64,000 nt of DNA from JAEUHO01 sp046350655 (lineage in GTDB: Bacteria; Planctomycetota; PLA2; JAEUHO01), in NCBI GenBank assembly GCA_046350655.1, contig JAXMAB010000004.1, positions 434,001 to 498,000 of the forward strand, given 5' to 3'. The notes under the pieces were generated by a model. That model was not told the DNA's origin, searched no databases, and was given only the letters and a program-made list of their open reading frames with translations. The first letter of the stretch is position 1, and every line of letters starts with the position of its first letter. The translations under genes and the position numbers were made by a program. Positions 1 to 8,794 of this stretch are shown piece by piece.

Positions 1-1301
1 CCCGACGCGGCGGCGCGGGCCGCGGCGTCGGCGGTCGTGGCGACGACGCGGCGCAGCGCGGGCTCGAGGAAGCGCCCGCCGAGCGCGAGGACGCGGTCAC
101 GGGCGGCGGCCGCGGCGGCGGCGTCCGGCGCGCCCTCGCCGGCGGCGCGGTGGAGCGCCGCGAGCGCGGCCTCGAGCGCGGCGACGCGAGCCGGGGCGAG
201 CACCTCGACGCGGCCGAGCAGCACGCGCACCACGCGATCGGGGGTCGGGTCGATGCGCAGGGGGAGCAGGTCGTCGACGAGCGGTCGGGGCACGACGTAG
301 AGCACGCGGAGGCCGTCCGTCGCGAACCACGAGCGCGACCACGTCGCGAGCATGGCGCGCGCCTCGTCGACGTGGAGGCCCTGCCCGACGAGCACCTTCA
401 GGAGGTCGCCGCGCAGTCCCTCGGAGCCGCCCGCCGGCCACGCCTCGAACGCGCGGTGGCCGAGCAGGCCGCGTTCGGCGCCCGCGGTCGCGCCCGCCGC
501 GAGGTCGCACACGACGGCGTGGCGGCCTCGCGTACCCCCGCCCTCGACCTCGATCGCCACGGCCCGCGCGACCGGGTGCGACGCCCCGTTCGCGAACGCG
601 AGCCGGCCCGCGTCGTCCGCGGTGGCGGCGATCGAGAGCGTGAACGTGCCGAGGCCGCGATAGAAGAGGAAGTGCTCGGCCTCGACCGGCCCGAGACGCG
701 CGGGCGCCTCGCGGGGCCGCGTGCGGACCCACGCCGCGTCCACGTCGCGGGCGAAGGCCCACGGGTCGTCCGCGGCGACCGCGGGCACCTCGGCGGGGCG
801 GGGCTCGGTGCGCGGCAGGAGGTCGACGTCCCAGTCGAGGAACGAGCGCGGCACCGTGCGCAGGTCGAGCCGGCCGGCGCCGGCCTCGCCCTCGGGCGGG
901 CCGAACGTGTCGGTGACGGGGAACCACTGCGAGATCAGGCCGCCGACGAAGTCCACGCGCACGCGCGCGCGGCGCGGCGTCTTCGTGTGGAAGTAGAGGA
1001 CCGGCGTCTCCATCTTCTGCGTGACGTGGTTCGCGGCGCGCTCGAGGCCCTTGTAGCCCTGGGCGCGGAGCGGGCACGCGCGGATCTTCACGCGGTCGTA
1101 GACGAACGCCGGGAGCGCCTCCTCCTCGTGGTGCAGGCCCTCGAGCCCGACGCCGTCGGCGCCGGCGACGCTCGTGAACGTGCCCCACTCGTGGACGACG
1201 AACGGGTCGGCGGGGGCGTCGCTCGCGCGCACGCGCGCGGCGGGCGCCGCGGCGCCCGCGAGGACGAGGCTCGCGGCCAGGAACCGACGGACGTGACGCA
1301 T
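1..1301 (-). CDS. Secreted protein of the 'VHEWGTFT' type, 3' end outside window
   Basis: This open frame of about 433 codons starts at the ATG at 1301-1299 and runs off the left edge without a stop, so the C-terminus is missing. A GGAGG ribosome-binding site sits just upstream of the ATG. The first 20 or so residues are a typical Sec signal (two Arg, then an Ala/Leu-rich core), so the protein is probably exported. Shortly after comes VHEWGTFTSVAGADG (about residues 36-50), a signature I associate with large uncharacterised secreted proteins of Planctomycetota and myxobacteria. No catalytic motif is recognisable. Longer-looking frames on the other strand have Arg-rich, unnatural composition. 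Function unknown. Confidence 0.75.
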   Translation of the reverse strand, partial: MRHVRRFLAASLVLAGAAAPAARVRASDAPADPFVVHEWGTFTSVAGADGVGLEGLHHEEEALPAFVYDRVKIRACPLRAQGYKGLERAANHVTQKMETPVLYFHTKTPRRARVRVDFVGGLISQWFPVTDTFGPPEGEAGAGRLDLRTVPRSFLDWDVDLLPRTEPRPAEVPAVAADDPWAFARDVDAAWVRTRPREAPARLGPVEAEHFLFYRGLGTFTLSIAATADDAGRLAFANGASHPVARAVAIEVEGGGTRGRHAVVCDLAAGATAGAERGLLGHRAFEAWPAGGSEGLRGDLLKVLVGQGLHVDEARAMLATWSRSWFATDGLRVLYVVPRPLVDDLLPLRIDPTPDRVVRVLLGRVEVLAPARVAALEAALAALHRAAGEGAPDAAAAAAARDRVLALGGRFLEPALRRVVATTADAAARAAAS

Positions 1302-1463
1302 GGGACCTCCGGGGCCGCCGCCGCGATCGGGCGGGTGGGCCGCGTTTCCTCGCGGAAACCGGAGGAGGACGCGTTTCGCCGGCCGGCGTTAGCCGCGCGC
1401 CCGCGGGGTGCGGTACGCTTCGACGTCGATCGGTCCCGTGGGGGGCCGACCCGGAGGCTCCCC

Positions 1464-2378
1464 GTGCCGGACGCTCCGAACCGCCGCTCCGTCCTCCGTT
1501 GGGCCGCGCTCGGCGCGGCGGGCCTCGCCGGGTGCCGCGCGCGCGGCCTCGATCCCGCGAAGGGCGCGCTGCCGCTCGCGTCGGGGACCGTCGTCACGCC
1601 GCCGGCGCCCGCGCCGACGCGGATGCCGACGGCGTTCGTCGGGCACGGCTCGCCGATGACCATGGTCGACCCCGTCGCCGGCGCGCCGTGGGCGCGTTGG
1701 GGCCAGGCGATGCCGCGCCCCCGCGCGATCCTCGTCGTGTCGGCGCACTGGGAGCAGCACCCGTTCACCCTGGGCGCCACGACGACGGTCCCGCTCCTCT
1801 ACGACTTCTTCGGGTTCCCCGACGAGCTCTACGAGGTCAAGTACCCCGCGCCCGGCGCGCCCGCGCTCGCCGACCAGGTCGAGCGCCTCGTCCGCCCCGT
1901 CTACCAGACCGACCGCGAACCCGAGCGCGCCCTCGACCACGGCGCGTTCGCGCCGCTCGTGTGGCTCTACCCGAAGGCCGACGTGCCGGTCCTCCAGATG
2001 TCGATCCCGACGTCGGACCCGCGCCTCCTCTTCGCCGCCGGCCGCGCGCTCGCGCCGCTGCGCGACGAAGGCGTGCTCATCCTCGGCAGCGGCAACGTGA
2101 CGCACAACCTCCGCCGCATCGCGGGCGAGGGCGCCGCCACGCCCGCGTGGGCCGCCGACTTCGACGCGTGGACGGCCGACGTGCTCGGCCGCGGCGACGT
2201 CGACGCGCTCCTCGACTGGGAGCACAAGGCGCCGGCGCCGCGCATGAACCACCCGACGCCGGACCACTGGCTGCCGGTGTACGTCGCCGCGGGCGCCGCC
2301 GACGGCGCGAAGGCGACGTTCCCCGTCACGGGGTGGGAGGCGGGCAGCCTCTCGCGCCGCTGCGTGCAGTTCGGCTGA
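1464..2378 (+). CDS. LigB-type extradiol dioxygenase-like lipoprotein (4,5-DOPA dioxygenase family)
   Basis: The start is GTG with GGAGG six bases upstream; the frame stays open far upstream but without coding character. The 304-residue product begins with two Arg, a short hydrophobic stretch and a lipobox (LAGC, Cys24), suggesting export and lipid attachment. The rest matches the class III extradiol ring-cleaving / YgiD family: VGHGSPM with the first metal-binding His, SAHWE, DHGAF (about residue 160) and GSGNVTHN. The family uses Zn or Fe to open catechol-type rings such as DOPA. Family members are normally cytoplasmic and about 260 residues long, so the lipoprotein leader is unusual. The substrate cannot be inferred from the neighbours. 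Confidence 0.88.
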   Translation: MPDAPNRRSVLRWAALGAAGLAGCRARGLDPAKGALPLASGTVVTPPAPAPTRMPTAFVGHGSPMTMVDPVAGAPWARWGQAMPRPRAILVVSAHWEQHPFTLGATTTVPLLYDFFGFPDELYEVKYPAPGAPALADQVERLVRPVYQTDREPERALDHGAFAPLVWLYPKADVPVLQMSIPTSDPRLLFAAGRALAPLRDEGVLILGSGNVTHNLRRIAGEGAATPAWAADFDAWTADVLGRGDVDALLDWEHKAPAPRMNHPTPDHWLPVYVAAGAADGAKATFPVTGWEAGSLSRRCVQFG

Positions 2379-2432
2379 CGGGTCCGCCGCCGGCGCCCCG
2401 ACCGAGGCGGTAGGGGACGCTTCCCGGGGGGC

Positions 2433-2456
2433 GGGACGCAAGGCCCGCGCGGGGGC
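2433..2456. repeat. Copy of dispersed GC-rich intergenic repeat (GCRAGGCCCG core)
   Basis: The sequence gggacgcaaggcccgcgc belongs to the family whose core is GCGAGGCCCGG, found between genes throughout the window. This copy carries the variant GCAAGGCCCG. Confidence 0.45.
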
Positions 2457-2516
2457 GGCCGGACCGGTCCCCGATTCCGGGCGACACGCCCCGCCGTCCC
2501 GGCGAGGATCCGCCGC

Positions 2517-2861
2517 GTGCGCGACGGCCCGCCCGACCCCGAGTTCTGCGACTTCCTCGACCCGCACGCGCGGCCGTGGCCGCTCCCCCTCCGCGTCGTC
2601 GCGGGCGTCGTCGGGACGTTGCTCCTGATGGTCGGCGTCCTCGGCGTCGTGCTGCCGGTCCTGCCCGGCGTGCCGTTCCTGCTCGTCGCCGCGTTCCTGC
2701 TCGGCCGCTCGAGCCCGGACCTGCGGCGCTGGATCAACGACGTCGAGCGACGCGCGCCGGGATGGCTCCGACGGTCGCTGCGGTGGCGGCGCCGCGCCGC
2801 CCCGGTGGCGGTCGTCGCCGACGACGGACGCGACCGCCGGGACGACGTCAGCGCACGGTGA
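2517..2861 (+). CDS. DUF454/YbaN-like small membrane protein
   Basis: The product is a 114-residue protein starting at GTG, with GAGG a few bases upstream. Two adjoining hydrophobic segments (about residues 25-62) contain VGVLGVVLPVLPGVPFLL, the hallmark of the DUF454/YbaN inner-membrane family (gly-x-LP-x-LPG-x-PF). A basic, Trp-rich tail follows. Its last 14 bases overlap the 3' end of the convergent YwiC-like gene. The family has no established biochemical role. Confidence 0.82.
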   Translation: MRDGPPDPEFCDFLDPHARPWPLPLRVVAGVVGTLLLMVGVLGVVLPVLPGVPFLLVAAFLLGRSSPDLRRWINDVERRAPGWLRRSLRWRRRAAPVAVVADDGRDRRDDVSAR

Positions 2862-3669
2862 ACGCGAGCAGCAGCGCGAACCCGGCGTCCACGACGAGTT
2901 GGTGGATCCCGACGCGCGCGGGCCGCGCCCCGATCGCCGGGCGCAGGACGGCGGCGACCCCGTCGGCCGCGGCCGCCGCGAACGGGAGCAGGACCGCGGC
3001 CGGCGCGCGACCGACGGCGACGAGGCCGCCGGACACCGCGAGGGCGACCGCGTGCGCGACGAGCGTGGGTCGGCCGGCCGCGAGCTCGGCCGCGCGGGCG
3101 GGCCGCGCCTTCCACGCGCGCTGGTCGAGCCGGAGGTAGACGGTCGTGATCGACGCCGCGGTGTGGGCCGCGCACAACGCCCACAGCACCCACGGACGCA
3201 CCGCGTCCGTCCCGCCCGCGACGACGTAGGCGGCGGGGGCCGCGAACGCCAGCGCCCCGCCCGACAACAGCGCCATGCCCGTGTGCCGCCGCTCCTCGCG
3301 CCGCGCGACGAGCCGCAGGTGCCATCCGAAGAGCGCCGCGCCGGGGACGACCCAGACGAGCGCGCGGGCCTCGTCGTGCGCGAGCAGGCACGGGACCGCG
3401 GCCGCGCCGACGAGGCCGAGGAGCACGAGCCACGTCACGGCGGGCGCGAGGTCGGTCCGCGGGTACCGGCCCACGAGGGCCTTCACCGCGACCGCCGCGG
3501 GCTGGTGGAGGAGGAACGCGGCGAGCGCCGCGACGAACAGCGCCGCCACGCCGCCGCGCGGCGAGCCGCCCGAGGCGAGGCCGACGAGGAACGGGCCCAT
3601 CCACCAGACCCAGCTGCCGTGCTCGCTCGGCACGACGTACTTCTTCCGCAGGAAGCGGGGCCGGGGCAT
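2848..3669 (-). CDS. YwiC-like integral membrane protein
   Basis: The product is a 273-residue protein with about eight hydrophobic segments. It opens with PRPRFLRKKYVVPSEHGSW; the P-x-EHG-x-W motif before the first membrane segment is typical of the YwiC-like family. A second family-like feature is the Trp/His segment HLRLVARREERRHTGM in a cytoplasmic loop. YwiC homologues lie near nitrate/anaerobic respiration genes in Bacillus, but their function is unknown. The ATG is well defined and the gene converges on the DUF454 gene with a 14-base overlap. Confidence 0.85.
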   Translation of the reverse strand: MPRPRFLRKKYVVPSEHGSWVWWMGPFLVGLASGGSPRGGVAALFVAALAAFLLHQPAAVAVKALVGRYPRTDLAPAVTWLVLLGLVGAAAVPCLLAHDEARALVWVVPGAALFGWHLRLVARREERRHTGMALLSGGALAFAAPAAYVVAGGTDAVRPWVLWALCAAHTAASITTVYLRLDQRAWKARPARAAELAAGRPTLVAHAVALAVSGGLVAVGRAPAAVLLPFAAAAADGVAAVLRPAIGARPARVGIHQLVVDAGFALLLAFTVR

Positions 3670-3722
3670 CGCGCGGAGGCTACCAGCGCGAACCGGGCCC
3701 GTCGCGGGTACCGTGGTGCGCC

Positions 3723-5012
3723 GTGCGCCGTCCCGCCGCCCGCCCCGTCGTCGCTCGGCACGGGTCCGCCCGCCGCGTGCGCGCCCGCCGCGCGTTCGCC
3801 GGCCGCGTCGTCGCCCGCTGCGTCGCGGCCGCGTTCGTCGCCGTCGCGGCCGTCGTCGGCGGCGACGGACGGCGCGCGGGCCTCGCGTCGGCGGAGGACG
3901 CTCCGGCGCCCGTTCCCGTTCCCGCTCCTCGTCCCGTTCCCGGCCCGGGCCCCGCGCCCGGCCCGGCCGCGCCGCCGCTCCCGCCGAACGCCCCGCGTCC
4001 GGCGCGGCTCGACCTCGACGACAGCCACTCGCCGCGGCCGCGGCGCGCGCTCCACGACGTCGAGCACGTCGAGCTCGAGGCCGGGGGCGGCGTGCTCGCG
4101 GTGACCGTGCGGTTCCGCCGGCCGCTGATCGAGGGCGTGTACACCTGCGTCCACCTGTACGTCGACTGCGACGCCGACGAGGCCACGGGGATCGAGGGCG
4201 CCGACCTGTGGGTGCGCGCGTCGTGCGGCTCGCGGTACCAGCGGACGAGCGCGCCGCCCCCCGCGCCGGGCGTGCCGGCCGCGGCGACGCTGCGCCGCGC
4301 GTCGTGGAGCCGGCCGCACGAGCAGGCGGCGCGCGACGGCAAGCTGCGCCGGTCGTGGCTGCACAACGAGGGCGGGGAGGTGAACCCGCCGACGGTGGAC
4401 GGGGCCACGCTCGCGTTCGAGGTGCCCCTCACGCTGCTCGCCGACCGCGGGCTGCGGTACAACCGCTTCGTGCGGATCCGGCTGCAGGCCGAGGGCACGT
4501 GCTCGGAGCACCCGATCACGCTCGAGTACGTGTGCGCCGACGAGGGGACGGTGCTCGACCTCGACGGCCGCGACGACGAGTGGAGCGGGCAGCCGACGGT
4601 GACCGACGCCACCGGCGAGCTGCACCCCGACGTCGCCGAGGTGGACCTCGCGTCGCTGGCCGTGGACCACGACGCCGACCACGTGCACGCGCTCGTCCGG
4701 CTCGCGGCGCCGGGCTTCGGCAAGGCGTACGACGACGGCGACGTCGAGGACCGCGACGAGGTGACGGTCGCGCTCGAGCCCCTCGACACGGGCGGGCGGT
4801 ACATGGAGTACGTCGAGCGCACGGTCGGGACGCGGCGGCGGTCGCCCCACGGGCTCGCGGGCGAGCGCCTCGTCGAGTTCTCGATCCCGCGCGCGCCGCA
4901 GCAGTCGGCGTTCCGCGTGGTCGCGTGGGCCGACGCGATCCGCGTCGACAAGGTCCCCGAGTGGGGGACCGTCGAGCTCGGCGTGCCGCCGGAGGCGTTC
5001 AAGCCGCGATGA
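3723..5012 (+). CDS. Exported protein with CBM9/DOMON-like C-terminal domain
   Basis: This 429-residue frame starts at GTG; the exact start is uncertain because the first 40 residues are Arg-rich. A hydrophobic stretch (about residues 35-48) probably acts as the export signal and is followed by a Pro/Val/Ala linker of alternating P-V-P units. The body has two beta-rich segments. The second begins VLDLDGRDDEWSGQPTVTD and then has DADHVHALVRL, the pattern of CBM9-like/DOMON sandwich domains. The stop codon overlaps the ATG of the next gene (ATGA), so the two are translationally coupled and probably work together at the cell surface. The ligand is unknown. Confidence 0.72.
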   Translation: MRRPAARPVVARHGSARRVRARRAFAGRVVARCVAAAFVAVAAVVGGDGRRAGLASAEDAPAPVPVPAPRPVPGPGPAPGPAAPPLPPNAPRPARLDLDDSHSPRPRRALHDVEHVELEAGGGVLAVTVRFRRPLIEGVYTCVHLYVDCDADEATGIEGADLWVRASCGSRYQRTSAPPPAPGVPAAATLRRASWSRPHEQAARDGKLRRSWLHNEGGEVNPPTVDGATLAFEVPLTLLADRGLRYNRFVRIRLQAEGTCSEHPITLEYVCADEGTVLDLDGRDDEWSGQPTVTDATGELHPDVAEVDLASLAVDHDADHVHALVRLAAPGFGKAYDDGDVEDRDEVTVALEPLDTGGRYMEYVERTVGTRRRSPHGLAGERLVEFSIPRAPQQSAFRVVAWADAIRVDKVPEWGTVELGVPPEAFKPR

Positions 5013-6997
5013 GGCGCGCCGCGCTCCCGCTCGTGCTCCTCCTCGCGTGCGCCTCGCCCGCGCGCGGCGGCGACGCGCCCGCGCCCGGGGCCGGGCCGCT
5101 CACGGTCTTCGCGAGCGACGTGGCGGAGGACACGACGTGGGCCGGCACGATCGTGCTCGCGAAGCGCGTGCGGGTGGCCGAGGGCGCGACGCTGCGGATC
5201 GCGCGCGGCACGCGGGTCGTCGTGCCGTGGGCCGCGCAGCGCGCCGCGGGGGAGGCGAGGCCCGGGCTCGAGGTGCTCGGCGGGCTCGACGCGACGGGCG
5301 ACGCGTCGGCGCCGATCCGCTTCGAGCCCGAGGCCCGGCCGCCCGGCGAGCGCGAGCGGCGGGACCGCGCGTGGGTCGGGATCGTCGTCTTCCCGGGGTC
5401 CGCGCGGCCGGTGCGCCTGTCGCACGTGCTCGTCGCGGACGCGGACGCCGGCCTGCAGCCGGGCCGCGGCGACGTGACCGTGACGGACTGCGCGTTCCAC
5501 GGCTGCGACAGCGGGGTGGGCGTGGGCGTGCTCTGGGACGGGCGCGACCGCGTGATCCGGACGCTGCGCGACGTCGCACCGCGGCTCGAGGGCTGCCGGT
5601 TCGCCGCGTGCCACGTCGGCGTGACGGTCGAGATCGAGGCGCGGCCCGCGGTCGTGCGCTGCGTGTTCCTCGGGTGCCATGCCGGCGTCGCGAACCAGCG
5701 GGCCGGGAACGTGTACCCGATGATCGGGCTCGGCCCGTTCGTCGAGCGCTGCGAGTTCCTCGGGTGCGGCACCGCCGTGCAGGGCGCGTCGCGCGTCACC
5801 CACTCGATCTTCGAGGGCAACGGCCTCGTGTTCGCCGGCTCCGCGTTCGGGGAGCGGCTCGACGCGCTCGTCGACCGGTTCGTCCGCGGGCGCAACCTCT
5901 ACGGCGAGAACAAGCAGCTCGTGCGCTCCGACGTGCCGGTGGGCGAGGACGCGCTGTTCGCGACGCCGCGGCGCCGCGGCACGGTCCCGTCGTCGCTCGG
6001 CCCCGACGACCTCCTCGGCCCCCTCGACGCGACCCTCGGGCTCGCGCCGGGGTCGCCGGGGCTCGGGGCCGCGGCGGACGGCGGCGACCTCGGCGCGTTC
6101 GGCGCCGACGGCGCGACCCGCGGCCGCACGGGCCTCGCGTCCCTCCCGCCGGGGCTCGGCGTTCCCCGGTTCCTGGCGCTCGGTCCGCCCTCGCCCGGGC
6201 TCCTCGACGCGCTGCCGGCGCTCGCGGCGGACGTGGCGAAACGCGCGCGCGTCGCCGGCGACGTCGAGGGCGAGGCCTCGTGGGCGGTCGTCGACGCCGC
6301 GGACCTCGAGGACGACGAGGCGTCGCGCCGGGCCGCGGCGACGTCGCCCGGCCCGCGCGTGCTCGTCGCGACGTTCCCGGCGACGGAGGCCGGGCGCGCC
6401 TCGCTGCGGATCGCGTGGGACGGCGCGCTCGAGGCGTGGTGGGACGGCGACCCGGTCGCGACGCCGCCGCGCGCGCGGCGGTTCGAGCCCGACGACGTGA
6501 TCAAGCGCGTGGACGTGCGCAAGGGCGTGAACGCGCTGCTGCTGCGGCACACGCCGCGCGCGACGACCGGGCGGCTCGTCGTGCGCCTGCGGAAGGTGGA
6601 GGGCGACGGCGTCCCGACGGGGATCGAGGCGGCGCCGGTCGCGCGGGCCGAGCGTGCGTCGCCGCGCGCGGCGGTGACGGGCGCGACGCTGACCCGCGAG
6701 AAGGGCCGCGACGGCAAGCCGACGGGGAGGGCCGTGCTGCGGATCGCGCTGGCGGGGCCCGTCCACTGGCGCGAGGTCGGCGACCGCGCGCGGTACCGGC
6801 TGCTCGACGCGAAGGGCGAGGCGTTCGACCTCGGGGCCGCGCCGTTGCAGTACCGGGCCGCGGAGAAGGCGCTCGTCTTCACGCTGCCCGAGGCGCCGCC
6901 GACGGGCGCGTGGCGGCTCGTCGTCGAGGGGTTGCGGCGGCCCGACGGCGCGGCGTTCGCCGAGCCGAGCGTGACGGTCACGTTGCGGGGCCCGTGA
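5009..6997 (+). CDS. Exported right-handed parallel beta-helix protein
   Basis: The 662-residue product starts at the ATG overlapping the preceding stop; upstream extension of the frame is out of register with that gene and lacks coding character. A signal peptide (LPLVLLLACASPARG) is evident. Residues 80-310 hold repeated coils with regularly spaced Cys and Gly (DCAFHGCDSG, GCRFAACHVG, RCVFLGCHAG, RCEFLGCGTA), as in parallel beta-helix (PbH1/NosD-like) proteins. A long Ala/Gly/Asp-rich region and a C-terminal beta-sandwich-like segment follow. Beta-helix proteins of this kind often bind or cleave polysaccharides, but no catalytic residues stand out. It is coupled to the CBM9/DOMON-like gene, which suggests a shared extracellular ligand. 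Confidence 0.82.
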   Translation: MRRAALPLVLLLACASPARGGDAPAPGAGPLTVFASDVAEDTTWAGTIVLAKRVRVAEGATLRIARGTRVVVPWAAQRAAGEARPGLEVLGGLDATGDASAPIRFEPEARPPGERERRDRAWVGIVVFPGSARPVRLSHVLVADADAGLQPGRGDVTVTDCAFHGCDSGVGVGVLWDGRDRVIRTLRDVAPRLEGCRFAACHVGVTVEIEARPAVVRCVFLGCHAGVANQRAGNVYPMIGLGPFVERCEFLGCGTAVQGASRVTHSIFEGNGLVFAGSAFGERLDALVDRFVRGRNLYGENKQLVRSDVPVGEDALFATPRRRGTVPSSLGPDDLLGPLDATLGLAPGSPGLGAAADGGDLGAFGADGATRGRTGLASLPPGLGVPRFLALGPPSPGLLDALPALAADVAKRARVAGDVEGEASWAVVDAADLEDDEASRRAAATSPGPRVLVATFPATEAGRASLRIAWDGALEAWWDGDPVATPPRARRFEPDDVIKRVDVRKGVNALLLRHTPRATTGRLVVRLRKVEGDGVPTGIEAAPVARAERASPRAAVTGATLTREKGRDGKPTGRAVLRIALAGPVHWREVGDRARYRLLDAKGEAFDLGAAPLQYRAAEKALVFTLPEAPPTGAWRLVVEGLRRPDGAAFAEPSVTVTLRGP

Positions 6998-7051
6998 CCC
7001 GCGCGGCGGCGCGCGTCGGCGCCGGAACCCGCGTCAGCGAACGAGCCCGCG

Positions 7052-8008
7052 TCAGCGCAGGGGCACGGTCGCGGCGGGCGCGGCGAAGTGGAGGTCGCGT
7101 TCGGTGACCATGCACCCGTTGCGCGCGAACACGCGCAACATGGGCGCGTTGCGCTCGTCGGTGGAGCCGACGTACCGCCGCAGGCCGCGCATCGCCAGGA
7201 TCCAGAGCCCGAGCCCGTGGACCGCGACGCCGAGACCCCGGCCGCGGCGGCCCGGCTCGACGCCGACGTAGAAGAGCGTGCCGAGGTCGGCGCCGACGGT
7301 CTGCGGGAGCACGACCCCCACGGGGCCGTCGGCGTCGTCGACGAGGAACCACGACGTCGGGTCGAAGCGGTCGCCGGCGGACGCGACGAGGTCGCGCCAG
7401 GCCCGGTGGCGGTCGGCGCCGCCCCGCGCGTCGAACGGGTCGCCCGCCGCGGCCAGCTCGACCCGCGCGCGGAACGCGTCCTCGCCGACCTCGGACAACG
7501 AGCGCAGGGCGAAGCTGTGCGTGACGGTGGGCAGCGTCGCGTCGAGCGCGCGCCGCACGCACGCCTTCGTGGCGCGCAGCACCGACCCGACGGACTCGAC
7601 GGCTGCGCGCCAGCCGTCCGGCGAGCCCGGCTCGGTCACCAGGAACTCGCCGTCGCGGGGCGCGAGCGCGGTGGCCGCGGCCCGCGCGAACGCGCGCCGC
7701 ACGCCGGGACCCGCGGCGCCGGCCGCGACGTCGATCCGGTCGGCCACGAAGAGGGCCGGCGTCGGGAACCGGCCCGTCAACGTGCCGACGACGACGCCGT
7801 CGAGGCGCGCTTCCGCCGTCACCTTGCGCGCCGCGGCGTCGAGCGGACCGACCACGGGTTCGCGCGCCGGGTCCAGGAACCGAACGACGTCCGCGCCCGG
7901 CCCGTCGGACGCGCGCGGGGTCCGGGCGTCGACCGGGCACACCACGGGCCCGACGGGCACTCCCGCAGCGTTCGGCCCTTCCAAGGTTCGTCCCACGCCC
8001 ACCATCAT
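7052..8008 (-). CDS. GNAT family N-acetyltransferase
   Basis: The product is 318 residues. The C-terminal third carries a GNAT acetyl-CoA fold: FYVGVEPGRRGRGLGVAVHG is strand beta4 plus motif A with the pyrophosphate-binding R-R-x-G-x-G loop, and STDERNAPMLRVFARNG is motif B. The N-terminal ~170 residues look like a second, degenerate GNAT-like half or a substrate domain. The gene is transcribed toward the beta-helix gene with about 50 bp between the stops. The acceptor substrate cannot be deduced. Confidence 0.85.
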   Translation of the reverse strand: MMVGVGRTLEGPNAAGVPVGPVVCPVDARTPRASDGPGADVVRFLDPAREPVVGPLDAAARKVTAEARLDGVVVGTLTGRFPTPALFVADRIDVAAGAAGPGVRRAFARAAATALAPRDGEFLVTEPGSPDGWRAAVESVGSVLRATKACVRRALDATLPTVTHSFALRSLSEVGEDAFRARVELAAAGDPFDARGGADRHRAWRDLVASAGDRFDPTSWFLVDDADGPVGVVLPQTVGADLGTLFYVGVEPGRRGRGLGVAVHGLGLWILAMRGLRRYVGSTDERNAPMLRVFARNGCMVTERDLHFAAPAATVPLR

Positions 8009-8184
8009 ACGCGCGCCCCTCGCGCGCCGGCGGGTGCCGGCTCGGATTCCCGCGGCGGTCCGCCCGCCGTCGGGCGGCGGCGCGGGGCGCCGCGACGAGG
8101 GGCTTCCGTTCGGCGTCCGTTCGGCGCGCGAGCCGGCAGGGCGCGGCGCTTTACTCGCCCCGGGGCCCGGCTACCGTCGGAGCC

Positions 8185-8685
8185 GTGCGCAGGCTCGCTT
8201 CCGTCGCCGTCGTCGCGCTGGTCGGGCTCGCGGCGTGCCGTGGCGGGGTGAAGTCGCCGCTCCGGGTGCGGGAGACCGCCGCCGCGAGCGAGCCCGCGGC
8301 GCCCGTCGTGCCGCCGGCACCCGTTCTGCCGCCGGCACCCGTCGTGCCGTCGCCGCCGCCGTCCCTCACGCCGCCGGCGGTCCGCCCGCAGGTGTGGCGC
8401 ATCGAGTACTACAAGATCAGCGACGGATGAGGGATGTGCCTGGCCGTCATCCGCGCGGTCCGCGCGGTGCTCTCCGAGGAACCGTACCGCTCCCGCTTCA
8501 CGTTCGACGTGTACGGCTGGGAGTCCGCCGAGGGGCAGCGGGCGCAGAAGGCGTACTGCTTCGGGCCCGACCGCCACGGCTTCGTGGTGCTCGGGCCCGA
8601 CGGGCACGCACTCAAGTGCCGGCCCAGCCACTTCTACGGCGAGGCCGAGATCCGCGGCGACCTCGACGCCGTCCTCGCGAGATAG
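8185..8685 (+). CDS. Candidate selenoprotein: thioredoxin-like lipoprotein with UxxC motif
   Basis: Two ORFs in the same frame (8185-8430 and 8434-8685) are separated only by TGA (8428-8430) and one Gly codon. Reading TGA as selenocysteine gives a continuous 166-residue protein. It has a lipoprotein signal (LVGLAAC, Cys18), a Pro/Val linker (about 40-65), strand VWRIEYYKI, then S-D-G-U82-G-M-C85, a helix (LAVIRAVRAVLSEE), strand RFTFDV, and a C-terminal hairpin plus helix (GFVVLGPDGHALKC). This is the order of a thioredoxin fold, with U-x-x-C exactly at the CxxC site. Without readthrough, the first ORF would stop at its active site and the second would lack its first strand and a spaced Shine-Dalgarno. 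A SECIS-like hairpin lies 20 bases downstream and a tRNA-Sec gene lies at 25.1 kb. It would be a membrane-anchored thiol/selenol oxidoreductase. The partner is unknown. Confidence 0.72.
8451..8467 (+). promoter_or_regulatory. SECIS-like hairpin downstream of in-frame TGA
   Basis: CCGCGC-GGTCC-GCGCGG forms a perfect 6-bp stem with a five-base loop beginning GG and containing GU. The loop starts 26 bases after the TGA. Bacterial SECIS elements need a stem-loop roughly 16-37 bases after UGA with a G early in a small apical loop, and the E. coli fdhF loop also contains GGUC. The match is structural; function is inferred. Confidence 0.6.
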
Positions 8686-8713
8686 CCCCGCGCGGCGCGG
8701 GGGGCGCGGGACC

Positions 8714-8781
8714 GCGAGGCCCGGCGGCAGTCGAGGGCTTCGGTACGCGAGGCCCGGCGGCCGGCGGGCCTCGCGGTCCCG
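8714..8781. repeat. 68-bp direct repeat, copy 1 (downstream of GH15 gene)
   Basis: This copy matches 13254-13321 at 65 of 68 positions in the same orientation. It contains two direct GCGAGGCCCGG cores and an inverted one, the last two forming a hairpin with 10-bp arms and a GCGGCCGG loop. It lies just past the GH15 stop codon and could also terminate transcription. Confidence 0.85.
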
Positions 8782-8794
8782 ACGACAGGGCCGC

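Noticed and set aside
97..2567. Long open frames on both strands opposite or out of phase with the first two genes
   Set aside because: Arg/Pro/Ala-dominated composition without motifs; mirror images of real frames in high-GC DNA.
3275..5008. Upstream extension of the beta-helix frame
   Set aside because: Out of phase with the CBM9/DOMON gene and unnaturally Arg-rich; the ATG at 5009 follows a coupled stop and leads a signal peptide.
8434..8685. Second half of the selenoprotein as an independent gene
   Set aside because: No spaced Shine-Dalgarno, and it would lack the first strand and active-site residue of its fold.
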